Shown: positions 8,257 through 16,488 of the stretch, piece by piece
Layout of the letters: the number at the start of each line of letters is the position of its first letter
How positions within the stretch are numbered: position 1 is the stretch's first letter
Assembly: GCA_963582935.1 (NCBI GenBank)
Contig: CAUZSH010000018.1
Coordinates: 1-30,341, forward strand
Direction: 5' to 3'
DNA from: CAUZSH01 sp963582935
GTDB lineage: Bacteria > Pseudomonadota > Gammaproteobacteria > Francisellales > Francisellaceae
Length of the DNA: 30,341 nucleotides
Made by a program: the position numbers and the translations under genes
Notes under the pieces: generated by a model
Databases searched by the model: none
What the model was told of the DNA's origin: nothing
Seen by the model: the letters and a program-made list of their open reading frames with translations, nothing else

Positions 8257-9252
8257 ATGACCATTTTAATTGCCATTATCGTGGTTGCGTTGCTATTTGA
8301 GTTTATCAATGGATTTCATGATGCGGCAAATGTGGTGGCAACACCGATTGCGACAAGATCACTCACACCCTATCAAGCGCTCGGCTTAGCGGCTATTTTT
8401 AACTTTTTGGGTGCCTTTATTGGAACTAGTGTGGCAGCAACGATTAGTACAGGATTGGTAGATGCAAATGCTGTGTCTCATTTGGTGCTTATTTCTGCCT
8501 TATTAGCGGCAATCAGTTGGAATTTGATTACATGGATATTTGGTATTCCATCTAGTTCTTCTCACGCCTTGATCGGCTCCTTAGTAGGTGCGGTGATTGC
8601 ACTCAGTAGCATGAATGATGTGAATATAGGTACCTTGGTGGTAAAAGTGGTTATTCCCATGTTTCTATCTCCCGTGATGGCTTTCTTTCTCGCAATGATT
8701 TTTATGGTGATCATGATCAGAATATTACATCGTAATCGACAGCCACGAAAGGCAAATAATTTTGTGCGAGAAATGCAGGTGGTTTCCAGTAGTTTGTTAG
8801 CACTGGCCCATGGGTCAAATGATGCCCAGAAGACCATGTCTATTATTACCTTGGCGCTATTTAGTTTTCAGGTAGTGCCAGATGCGAAACATATCCCTTT
8901 TTGGGTGATTGGATTATGCGCCATCACCATGGGTCTGGGTACGTTATCTGGTGGCATGAGAATTATTAAAACATTGAGTACGCGGGTTGCAAAATTAGGG
9001 CCAGCTAATGGGTTTGCGGCTGAAATGAGCTCTGGATTACTTATTTTAGGCGCCACGCAAGTAGGTTTACCAGTGAGTACCACTCAGGCGGCATCAGGCT
9101 CTATTATGGGTTCAGGCTACACCACAAATGGCACAATTAACTGGAATGTGGTACGTAAGATGGCGACCGCATGGTTACTTACTTTGCCTTGTTGTATGTT
9201 TTTTAGCGCAATGATTTTCTTGTTGTTGTCTTCTATCTTTGGAAATTTTTAG
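8257..9252 (+). CDS. Low-affinity inorganic phosphate transporter, PiT family
   Basis: PiT proteins import phosphate, usually as a neutral metal-phosphate complex with protons. The protein has 331 residues with about ten hydrophobic segments. It shows the two inverted family signatures, GFHDAANVVAT at residues 19-29 and HGSNDAQKT at 185-193, each followed by long hydrophobic helices. FGIPSSSSHALIGSLVGAV (95-113) and GLPVSTTQAASGSIMG (about 273-288) are also typical. It follows the DUF47 gene by 2 bases, the usual partner arrangement, and is convergent with the outer-membrane gene at 9271. Confidence 0.95.
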   Translation: MTILIAIIVVALLFEFINGFHDAANVVATPIATRSLTPYQALGLAAIFNFLGAFIGTSVAATISTGLVDANAVSHLVLISALLAAISWNLITWIFGIPSSSSHALIGSLVGAVIALSSMNDVNIGTLVVKVVIPMFLSPVMAFFLAMIFMVIMIRILHRNRQPRKANNFVREMQVVSSSLLALAHGSNDAQKTMSIITLALFSFQVVPDAKHIPFWVIGLCAITMGLGTLSGGMRIIKTLSTRVAKLGPANGFAAEMSSGLLILGATQVGLPVSTTQAASGSIMGSGYTTNGTINWNVVRKMATAWLLTLPCCMFFSAMIFLLLSSIFGNF

Positions 9253-9270
9253 GTTGTACCCAGAAAATTG

Positions 9271-10242
9271 CTAAAAATTATAAACTAAGCTCAATTTTGT
9301 TAAGGTATTAACAGAGTATTTATCGGCTGCCACTTTTGAGTCATAAGACCATTGAAAGGAAGTTTGTAGGGCAAGCTGTTTATAGAGTGTTGTGGTGATA
9401 GCTGAGACAAGCAAGCTGCTGGTATTCGTGCTTGAAAGGGTATTCTGAGCTGTTTGAGTAAAAGTGGTGTCGGGTGTGATATTCCAGCTATAGGTGAACA
9501 GGGTTAGCCAAGAAGGTGCATTTTTAAATTCATTGGTCGCAGCAGATCTTGTTTGCAAGAAACCAGGACCGGCATTTAAAACAAGCTTCATTGTATCGTT
9601 GTCATTTTTATAGAGTAGACGTGTATAACCGATGTTTTCTTGGGTTTGGTATTTAAATGTATCAAATTTATCATTGGTATAGATAGCGTTGGCAAAAACA
9701 CCATTATATTCATTAAACATATAATTGGTTTTTTGCGTCAGCACAAATTTATTTGCCGTGCTGCCATTTTCATTTGTTTGAGAATATTGATAAGTATTGT
9801 TAAGTGTGAATAGCCAACCATACTCTTTAGTAGGTGTTGGACTATAAGAAAGAAATAAACCACTGTTAAAGTTTCGACCACCAGAATTCCCTGTGTTATT
9901 CGTGCCCCCTGCAGAGGCATTGGTGCCTGCCCATGGATTATAAGCGGGCGGTGTTGGAACGGTGGCGACGGCAGCGCTATTAGCTGGTTGGGTGTCTTTA
10001 GGCTTACTGGGTGCTTTCTCAGAGCTCTCGTCTTTTTTATCCTCATCCCTTGCCAGTGTTGTGGGAATAGGGATGGACTTGGCACGGTATTCATTTGCCA
10101 TATTTTGATATTTATCCGCAAGTGCTTGGTATTGCTTAGCCATGGCTTGTGCCTCAACTTGTGCAGGGGTCAAATCTGCAGAATAAGCGGTTCCTAAGCA
10201 GATTCCTGAAATGATGCTAAGAGAAAGAAGATTTTTTATCAT
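9271..10242 (-). CDS. Outer-membrane beta-barrel protein, DUF481/YdiY-like, with N-terminal coiled coil
   Basis: The 323-residue protein has a signal peptide (residues 1-21, likely cleavage after AYS), then a short coiled coil (about 26-54, rich in Ala, Gln and Tyr). A Pro/Thr/Asn/Gly-rich linker (about 57-123) follows. The C-terminal 200 residues consist of alternating polar and aromatic strands ending in Phe (LSLVYNF), the usual outer-membrane barrel ending. Strands such as SGLFLSYSPTPTKEYGWLFTLNNTYQYSQ resemble DUF481, whose E. coli member YdiY is described as salt-induced. The N-terminal extension is not typical of small DUF481 proteins. It lies 28 bases after mscS on the same strand and may share its transcript. 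The ribosome binding site is weak. Confidence 0.65.
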   Translation of the reverse strand: MIKNLLSLSIISGICLGTAYSADLTPAQVEAQAMAKQYQALADKYQNMANEYRAKSIPIPTTLARDEDKKDESSEKAPSKPKDTQPANSAAVATVPTPPAYNPWAGTNASAGGTNNTGNSGGRNFNSGLFLSYSPTPTKEYGWLFTLNNTYQYSQTNENGSTANKFVLTQKTNYMFNEYNGVFANAIYTNDKFDTFKYQTQENIGYTRLLYKNDNDTMKLVLNAGPGFLQTRSAATNEFKNAPSWLTLFTYSWNITPDTTFTQTAQNTLSSTNTSSLLVSAITTTLYKQLALQTSFQWSYDSKVAADKYSVNTLTKLSLVYNF

Positions 10243-10270
10243 AGTGCATGTCTCGACTTAAATACTTTTT

Positions 10271-11128
10271 TTACTGTAAAGTGTTAGATGCTTGGTGAAT
10301 ATGTACATCACGCTGTTGATAAGGGATATTAATGCCTGCTCGATCAAAAGCAAGCTTTGTGTACTCTATTAACATCCAATTTGCTTCGGTGAAATCACTG
10401 CGTTTTGTCCAGTAGCGTACCAGAAGATTGACGCTGTCTGTACCCAATTCATTGGTGCGAATAATGGCTTGTTTGCCATCAATATCTTTTAGAATACGCT
10501 CATCTGAATCAATGAGGTTTTGTAGAATGTCTTTCGCCTGTTGTAAGTCATTGTGATAGCCAATCCCCACAATAAAGTCATTACGCCGATACTCGTTGTT
10601 GGTAAAATTACCAATTTCTCGAGACATGAAAAGGTTATTGGGTATGGAGACTTCTCGACCGTCTGAGGTGCGAAGCTTGCTAAAGAAGAGCTGAATACCT
10701 TCAACGGTACCACTGACTGCACTTGACCCCGTCCCTACGGTAATAAATTCTCCCACCTGAAAAGGCTTAAACATGGCAATGACAATACCTGAACTCAAGT
10801 TCCCCACGGAGCTTTTGAGCGACATGGAAACCCCCACTAAGATTCCTGCAAGCATGGAGGAAATTGGGGTAATGGGAATGCCCATTTGGGATAATGAGGT
10901 TAAGACAATGACAATCATGATGCCGACGTAAGAGAGGTGTGCTAAGAATATCGCCGCCGTCTCACTGCTTGGAGATTTTCTGCCTATTCGAATAATGCTT
11001 CTTTTGATAATGCTTGCGGCAATCCAGCCAATTAAAAATATCGCGATGCCAATGAGGATGCTGGGCACGTGTTTAATTGCCATTTCTGAGAATATTAAAA
11101 TATCGTGCTTGGAGGGTTCCATTTTCAT
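10271..11128 (-). CDS. mscS: Small-conductance mechanosensitive channel MscS
   Basis: MscS opens under membrane tension and releases solutes after osmotic downshock. At 285 residues it is almost the length of E. coli MscS (286). Three membrane helices lie at about 23-41, 59-81 and 88-125. The third has the Gly/Ala/Ser pattern AGILVGVSMSLKSSVGNLSSG that lines the pore. Then follow MFKPFQVGEFI, RTSDGREVSIPNNLF and the cytoplasmic C-terminal domain ending in IPYPQ-like IPYQQRDVHIH. Loss of the consensus Pro in that last motif is minor. The start is the ATG at 11128, with GGGGT 12 bases upstream. It lies between the transglutaminase and DUF481-like genes on one strand. Confidence 0.93.
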   Translation of the reverse strand: MKMEPSKHDILIFSEMAIKHVPSILIGIAIFLIGWIAASIIKRSIIRIGRKSPSSETAAIFLAHLSYVGIMIVIVLTSLSQMGIPITPISSMLAGILVGVSMSLKSSVGNLSSGIVIAMFKPFQVGEFITVGTGSSAVSGTVEGIQLFFSKLRTSDGREVSIPNNLFMSREIGNFTNNEYRRNDFIVGIGYHNDLQQAKDILQNLIDSDERILKDIDGKQAIIRTNELGTDSVNLLVRYWTKRSDFTEANWMLIEYTKLAFDRAGINIPYQQRDVHIHQASNTLQ

Positions 11129-11196
11129 AAAGCTAAACTACCCCAATCTGTCAAACAACGCAAAAACAAATCCAAAGAAAAAAGGTAATAAAACCA

Positions 11197-13011
11197 TTAT
11201 TTGATCTCCACCATTTTCACTTCAGCTTTTAGTGTTTCATCCCCGCCACCTTTAAATATCGTGCCATTGGTTGGGGTTGCATCCACATAGTGGCGGCCAC
11301 AAGCAATACGAATATGATCTTTGGAGACCATGCAACCATTGGTGGGATCAAATCCACGCCAACCTAGGTAGGGGAAATAGACTTCTACCCAAGCGTGGGA
11401 GGCATCGGACTGAATTTTATTGGCGTAATTAACACCCGTATAAATATAGCCCATACAATATCGTGCAGGAATATTAAGCAATCGAGCAAGGCAAATGAGA
11501 AGGTTGGCAAAGTCTTGGCAGACCCCTTCCCTTTGACTGTAAACTTCAAAAACATTGGTATCTAATGTTGTAGATCCTGGTACATAGGCATATTCATTAT
11601 AAATGGTTGAATTGATGTCTTTGATCGTATTAATGGGATGTCCATCATTACGATTCACAAAGCTCATGGCATATTCGGTGAGCTCACGAAGCTGAGTTTC
11701 AGGTAGTTCAATAGGTTGGCGGTAGGGGAGTAGCATTTGGCGTTGCCACGGCATCCATACCAGAGGGATTTTTCCTTTTCTGAGTGAGAGACTGAGATCA
11801 TCTGGGGGAGTTTCATAGATTTTTACCCGTGAGATAGACTGGATTTTTAAATCGGTGTAGGGGGTGTCAATGGTGTAGTGAAGCGTATTGTTGCCAAAGA
11901 CATCCTCAAAACGAATGGCCTCTCCTTGAACAGAAATGTTAATATTAGAGTGCACCACTTCTTGAATGGAATCTTCACGAGGTTGGAGTCTAAAGGTGTG
12001 CGTGCTATGCTCAACGGGTTTATCGTAATGGTAATGTGTGATATGTGAGACATCAAACATCCGATAAGTTAAAGGTTTTCCTCGAGTGGTATGGGTGATG
12101 GAGCGTGCATTGACAACGGATTGGAAAGTCTGCTGGGTTTGCTGTGAACTCATAGGAGAGAGATTGGTGGCACTATATATCAGTGGGGGTGGTACAGGCA
12201 CTATTTTCTCTTTTTGAGGCGTGCTGGTGCCCATATTATCCCAGATAATATTGCCATAGCGTGTGATCAGGAGCTGTCCGGGGATCATCTTTGACCAAGC
12301 GCCTCCTTTAAAAGCTTCTGAGCTAATCATAAAGGTGGTGCGATAAGTATCCCGAGGATCATTGAGGGACAAACGGAAATGAGTAGAATCAAAATTTGTG
12401 GGGTGTCCAGGTGGAGAGATGCGAGTGTAAAAAAAAGATTTTGGTGAATTTTTCCCATGGTAGGTGAGCATCGTCATGCCATCGGTGAGCGATATATCGG
12501 CATTACCTAAAGGGTCAAGCTGTCGAAACCAGTTGAGGATCGTCTTGTTTGGTACTTCAATCAGTTTCCGGGCATCTGTGACCATCATTTTTTCAAGTAG
12601 AAAGCAAAAGGCAAGCTCGGAATCTGTTTTCCCAAGCGGCTCCAGAAATTTTGAATTTTCCCCCACAATATCTTGAAGTTTATTTCGGTCTAAATCGCCG
12701 TTATGCACAAAAACCCAGTCACGACCGGCATAGCTTCTTGAAAAAGGCTGCGCTTCATGATGGCTATAGCCATTCGATGAAGGGATGACCTTGCTATAGA
12801 AGACTGTGGAGCGAAAACTTGACCAGTCAGATAGGGCATCAGAAACAACATCATTAGTATGAGATGCAGGATCTTTAGCGATCATGGCAGCTTGATTGTC
12901 ATTGGGATACCAGCCAAATCCCCAGCTGAATTGACGATGGGATTGCAGGTGAGGGGGCTTTAATTTAATAGATGGCGAGGTGAGCGCATCTGAATTTAAA
13001 AGTAGTAGCAT
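11197..13011 (-). CDS. Degenerate class II glutamine amidotransferase domain fused to a transglutaminase-like protease domain
   Basis: Residues 1-260 resemble the YafJ-type class II amidotransferase fold (COG0121). WGFGWY (30-35), HEAQPFSRSYAGRDWVFVHNG (85-105) and GKTDSE (127-132) keep the HNG and TDSE motifs. However, the nucleophile Cys expected at residue 2 is absent, and the usual HIR is YSK (72-74). After a linker, residues 315-405 match the bacterial transglutaminase N-terminal domain. The core has catalytic Cys498 (REGVCQDFANLL), His539 (DASHAWVEV) and Asp555 (GFDPTNG), all intact. I see no signal peptide, so it is probably cytoplasmic. The first usable start is ATG 13011: an in-frame TGA stands at 13027-13029 and GAGG lies 13 bases before the ATG, unusually far. 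It is divergent from the transglutaminase-DUF2126 gene and followed by mscS. The substrate is unknown. Confidence 0.8.
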   Translation of the reverse strand: MLLLLNSDALTSPSIKLKPPHLQSHRQFSWGFGWYPNDNQAAMIAKDPASHTNDVVSDALSDWSSFRSTVFYSKVIPSSNGYSHHEAQPFSRSYAGRDWVFVHNGDLDRNKLQDIVGENSKFLEPLGKTDSELAFCFLLEKMMVTDARKLIEVPNKTILNWFRQLDPLGNADISLTDGMTMLTYHGKNSPKSFFYTRISPPGHPTNFDSTHFRLSLNDPRDTYRTTFMISSEAFKGGAWSKMIPGQLLITRYGNIIWDNMGTSTPQKEKIVPVPPPLIYSATNLSPMSSQQTQQTFQSVVNARSITHTTRGKPLTYRMFDVSHITHYHYDKPVEHSTHTFRLQPREDSIQEVVHSNINISVQGEAIRFEDVFGNNTLHYTIDTPYTDLKIQSISRVKIYETPPDDLSLSLRKGKIPLVWMPWQRQMLLPYRQPIELPETQLRELTEYAMSFVNRNDGHPINTIKDINSTIYNEYAYVPGSTTLDTNVFEVYSQREGVCQDFANLLICLARLLNIPARYCMGYIYTGVNYANKIQSDASHAWVEVYFPYLGWRGFDPTNGCMVSKDHIRIACGRHYVDATPTNGTIFKGGGDETLKAEVKMVEIK

Positions 13012-13075
13012 TGCCGCGTATTGTCCTCAAATTTAAATATTGCTTTTCAAAAGATGAAAAAATTTTGTTAATAGA

Positions 13076-13099
13076 TTACTATTAGTTACTAGCTATCAT
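13076..13099 (+). promoter_or_regulatory. Possible promoter and direct repeat before the transglutaminase-DUF2126 gene
   Basis: TTACTA occurs twice one helical turn apart (13076-13081 and 13086-13091), followed by TATCAT (13094-13099), a fair -10 box 20 bases before the ATG. No convincing -35 box is seen. The region is the 108-base divergent control region of both transglutaminase genes. Confidence 0.25.
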
Positions 13100-13119
13100 A
13101 TTTTATAAGTCAAATCTAT

Positions 13120-16100
13120 ATGAGTATCCTAACAAACTTAAATCACCTAACACGTTATTGTTATGAGCGTCCCATTTCTTTGGGTATGCAAACTATCCGT
13201 TTGCGCCCTGCGCCACATACACGTTCCCGCATTCAGTCCTATTCCCTTAATATTACACCGAAAGAGCATTTTATCAATTGGCAACAGGATCCCTTTGGTA
13301 ATTATCTGGCAAAAGTTGTGTTCCCTGATAAAGTGACGGAGTTTGCGGTTGAAGTGAATATGGTGAGTGAAACACGCGTATTTAACCCATTTGATTTCTT
13401 TCTTGAGGATTCAGCCAAACACTTCCCTTTTAAGTATGAAGAAGGGCTAAAAGAAGAGCTTTCTCCTTATCTCGAAGTGAAAGAAGATGGTCCGCTGATG
13501 GAAGCGTGGATCAAGAAAAATGTGGATATTAAGACAAAACAAGAAATGATTGATTTCCTAGTGGACTTAAACCATAAACTACATCACACCTTAAACTATA
13601 CTTTGCGAATGGAGCCAGGCGTTCAGGGTTGTGAAGAAACCTTGAAGTTGGGCAGTGGCTCCTGTCGTGATATGTCTTGGTTGCTTTGTCAAATATTACG
13701 ATCTCTGGGCTTTGCGACACGCTTTGCTTCAGGTTATTTGATTCAGTTAACCGCTGACCTTAAGGCATTAGATGGCCCTTCTGGAACCACTGAAGATTTC
13801 ACCGATTTACATGCTTGGACCGAGATTTATTTACCGGGTGCGGGTTGGGTAGGCTTAGATGCCACTTCAGGATTATTTACAGGTGAAGGGCATATCCCTT
13901 TATGTTGTACACCGAATCCTTCGAGTGCTGCACCAATTAGTGGTTCTTTAGAAGCATGTGAATCAACCTTAGAGCATGAAATGACCATTACGCGCGTGAG
14001 GGAAGAGGCGCGTGTGACAAAACCCTATACCGATGCGCAGTGGAAAGAGATTGATGCATTAGGTCAACAAGTGGATGTAGACCTTGTCAGCAACGATGTG
14101 CGTTTAACCATGGGGGGTGAGCCGACCTTCGTCTCTTTGGATGATAAAATTGGTGAAGAGTGGCATTATACGGCACTTAGTGACAATAAGAAAAAATTAG
14201 GCAATGACTTATTTTTGCGCCTTAAAGAACGCTTTGCCGTGGGGAGTCTATTACAATATTGCCAAGGAAAATGGTACCCAGGTGAGATTTTGCCACGCTG
14301 GGCAATGAACTGTTATTGGCGTAAGGATGATTTACCTATTTGGTTGAATTCAGATTTATTGGCAAATCCTGAAAAAGATTTAGGGCATGACATTAATACA
14401 GCTAAGACTTTTATGCGCGAGCTTTCTCTTGCCATGGGGATCCCTAAAAAATATGTTTTAGAAGCCAAAGAAGATACACCTTATTATCTCTGGAAAGAGC
14501 AATCTTTGCCATTAGAGGGGGATATTTTAAAAGGTGATTTATATGAGAAAAGAGAGCGTAAACGATTACAGAAAATCTTAGAAGAAACCTTAAATGATCC
14601 TGTAGGCTATGTTTTACCATTAAACTACTCGGTGACGAGAAAACAATGGGTCAGTAATCCTTGGAAATTCCGTACGAAAAGTTTGATTCTCGCCATTGGA
14701 GATTCACCGGTTGGGTTGCGTTTACCTATGGACAGCATTCCTTTCTGTGATGACTCTAATGAAGAAATTGCACCTGAGCGTGTGGCACTTGAGCAGGTGG
14801 GCAAATTACCAACAAGAGGGCATTTTGTTGCAGAGGTTGAAAGCCGTCGAGCTGAAGCAAAAAAAGCGCCTGTTTTTGCTAAGGATGAAAATGGCTTAAT
14901 CCGAACAGCATTATGTGCCGAAGTTCGTAATGGCGTATTGCATCTCTTTTTACCACCACTTTCTTTGATTGAGCAGTACTTTGATTTAATGACCAGTATC
15001 GAATTGGTTGCAGAAAAGCTCAAGGTTCCTGTAGTGCTGGAGGGGTATACGCCACCAAGAGATTTGCGCACAAACAGCTTTAGTGTGACGCCAGATCCAG
15101 GGGTGATTGAGGTGAATATTCAGCCCGCTGAAAATTGGGATGAGTTGAAGCATATTATCAATACGGTTTATGAAGAAGCGCGCCTAACACGTTTATCCAC
15201 AGATAAGTTTTTGTTAGATGGTCGTCGCGTAGGTACAGGAGGTGGTAACCATATTGTGATGGGAGCATTAACGCCCGAAGACAGTCCATTTTTACGCCGC
15301 CCTGACGTATTAAAAAGCATGGTGTTGTTTTGGCAAAATCATCCATCTTTATCTTATTTATTTTCGTCTATGTATATTGGACCAACTAGCCAGTCGCCTC
15401 GCATTGATGAAGCACGCCATGATTCGTTGTATGAGCTTGAAATTGCCTTTGATCAACTTGATCAACTTGATAGTGTACAGCCTTGGACGGTGGATCGTTT
15501 GTTCAGAAATATGTTGATTGATTTAACAGGAAATACACATCGAGCTGAGTTTTGTATTGATAAGCTTTATAGTCCTGATAGTGATCGTGGGCGTTTAGGG
15601 TTGTTAGAGATGCGAGCATTTGAGATGACGCCACATGCTCAGATGAATCTTGTACAGTCACTATTAATTCGTGCTTGTGTAGCGCACTTTTGGAGACACC
15701 CTTACCATCAAAAATTGATCCGTTGGGGTACACGTCTACACGATGACTTTATGCTGCCTCATTTTGTTCGTGAAGATGTACGAGATGTGTTAAATATTTT
15801 AAATGGTGCAGGGTATAACTTTAAATTAGAATGGTTTGAACCTTTCTTTGCCTTCCGTTTCCCTGAATATGGTGAAATGCAAGTGGGCGATATGACTATT
15901 GAGGTTAAAATGGCGCTTGAGCCGTGGCCCGTTATGGGTGAAGAAATGGGCGGCAGTGGCACCAGTCGTGCCGTGGATTCTTCCGTTGAACGATTGGAAA
16001 TTAAAGTAAGAGGTCTGACCGAAGATCGCTATGTTGTGACTTGTAATGGACGTCGTTTGCCTTTGAAGGCAACCAATGAGCCCGGTATTTTTGTCGCAGG

Positions 16101-16410
16101 GGTACGTTATAAAGCGTGGTCTCCTTATTCAAGTATGCATCCAACTATTGGGGCTCATGCGCCCTTGGTCTTTGATGTGCTGGATACATTGAGTGAACAT
16201 TCTATTGGTGGCTGTACTTATACGGTAGCGCACCCAGGCGGTCGAAATTATGATGAGGATGATATTCCGGTCAATGATAATGCTGCAGAAGGTCGTCGTT
16301 TGTCACGATTCTTGCCAATGGGGCACACGCCGGGACATTGTCCAATACCACCGAGGGAATACAACCCAAATTTCCCGAATACGTTGGATCTACGTTATAA
16401 GCAGGGGTGA
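13120..16410 (+). CDS. Transglutaminase-like protein with C-terminal DUF2126 (predicted amidoligase)
   Basis: A 1096-residue protein. Residues 1-85 form the bacterial transglutaminase N-terminal domain (LTRYCYERPISLGMQTIRLRP). The core has Cys182 (GSGSCRDMSWLL), His231 (DLHAWTEIYLPG) and Asp247 (GLDATSG), so the protease-like triad is complete. From about residue 325 to the end it is DUF2126, starting RLTMGGEPTFVS (328-339). Pfam calls that domain a putative amidoligase of the glutamate-cysteine-ligase-like superfamily, which forms amide bonds using ATP. Length and order match the widespread family of about 1100 residues. No signal peptide is seen. In other bacteria such genes accompany alpha-E and circularly permuted ATP-grasp proteins, which are not in this window. 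Here the neighbour is the divergent amidotransferase-transglutaminase gene. The substrate is unknown. Confidence 0.9.
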   Translation: MSILTNLNHLTRYCYERPISLGMQTIRLRPAPHTRSRIQSYSLNITPKEHFINWQQDPFGNYLAKVVFPDKVTEFAVEVNMVSETRVFNPFDFFLEDSAKHFPFKYEEGLKEELSPYLEVKEDGPLMEAWIKKNVDIKTKQEMIDFLVDLNHKLHHTLNYTLRMEPGVQGCEETLKLGSGSCRDMSWLLCQILRSLGFATRFASGYLIQLTADLKALDGPSGTTEDFTDLHAWTEIYLPGAGWVGLDATSGLFTGEGHIPLCCTPNPSSAAPISGSLEACESTLEHEMTITRVREEARVTKPYTDAQWKEIDALGQQVDVDLVSNDVRLTMGGEPTFVSLDDKIGEEWHYTALSDNKKKLGNDLFLRLKERFAVGSLLQYCQGKWYPGEILPRWAMNCYWRKDDLPIWLNSDLLANPEKDLGHDINTAKTFMRELSLAMGIPKKYVLEAKEDTPYYLWKEQSLPLEGDILKGDLYEKRERKRLQKILEETLNDPVGYVLPLNYSVTRKQWVSNPWKFRTKSLILAIGDSPVGLRLPMDSIPFCDDSNEEIAPERVALEQVGKLPTRGHFVAEVESRRAEAKKAPVFAKDENGLIRTALCAEVRNGVLHLFLPPLSLIEQYFDLMTSIELVAEKLKVPVVLEGYTPPRDLRTNSFSVTPDPGVIEVNIQPAENWDELKHIINTVYEEARLTRLSTDKFLLDGRRVGTGGGNHIVMGALTPEDSPFLRRPDVLKSMVLFWQNHPSLSYLFSSMYIGPTSQSPRIDEARHDSLYELEIAFDQLDQLDSVQPWTVDRLFRNMLIDLTGNTHRAEFCIDKLYSPDSDRGRLGLLEMRAFEMTPHAQMNLVQSLLIRACVAHFWRHPYHQKLIRWGTRLHDDFMLPHFVREDVRDVLNILNGAGYNFKLEWFEPFFAFRFPEYGEMQVGDMTIEVKMALEPWPVMGEEMGGSGTSRAVDSSVERLEIKVRGLTEDRYVVTCNGRRLPLKATNEPGIFVAGVRYKAWSPYSSMHPTIGAHAPLVFDVLDTLSEHSIGGCTYTVAHPGGRNYDEDDIPVNDNAAEGRRLSRFLPMGHTPGHCPIPPREYNPNFPNTLDLRYKQG

Positions 16411-16450
16411 TTGACTGTAAATGATTCTATATCTTCCCATAAAAAATGGG

Positions 16451-16456
16451 TATAAT
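16451..16456 (+). promoter_or_regulatory. Possible -10 box for the nitrilase-rimO unit
   Basis: TATAAT, a perfect -10 hexamer, lies 32 bases before the ATG at 16489 in the 78-base gap after the DUF2126 gene. No clear -35 box stands at the proper distance (TTGACT at 16411 is too far). Confidence 0.4.
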
Positions 16457-16488
16457 TTCGACATCTGCTTTCCAAGTTGAGAAGTATC

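Noticed and set aside
9244..9279. 9-bp inverted repeat AATTTTTAG/CTAAAAATT between the convergent PiT and outer-membrane genes, like a bidirectional terminator
   Set aside because: Both proteins happen to end Asn-Phe-stop with the same codons (AAT TTT TAG), which produces the symmetry. The stem would be almost all A-T with an 18-base loop and no GC core.
14625..15071. 148-codon minus-strand frame inside the DUF2126 gene
   Set aside because: It is a shadow of the conserved plus-strand protein, without a ribosome binding site.
15451..15473. Tandem GATCAACTT repeat in the DUF2126 gene
   Set aside because: It has two copies of nine bases encoding DQLDQLD within an intact frame. This is minor slippage, without further meaning that can be shown.
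16436..16450. CCCAT-AAAAA-ATGGG hairpin after the DUF2126 gene as a terminator
   Set aside because: It has five pairs only, with no T-run after it, and it directly precedes a perfect -10 box. It may be chance.
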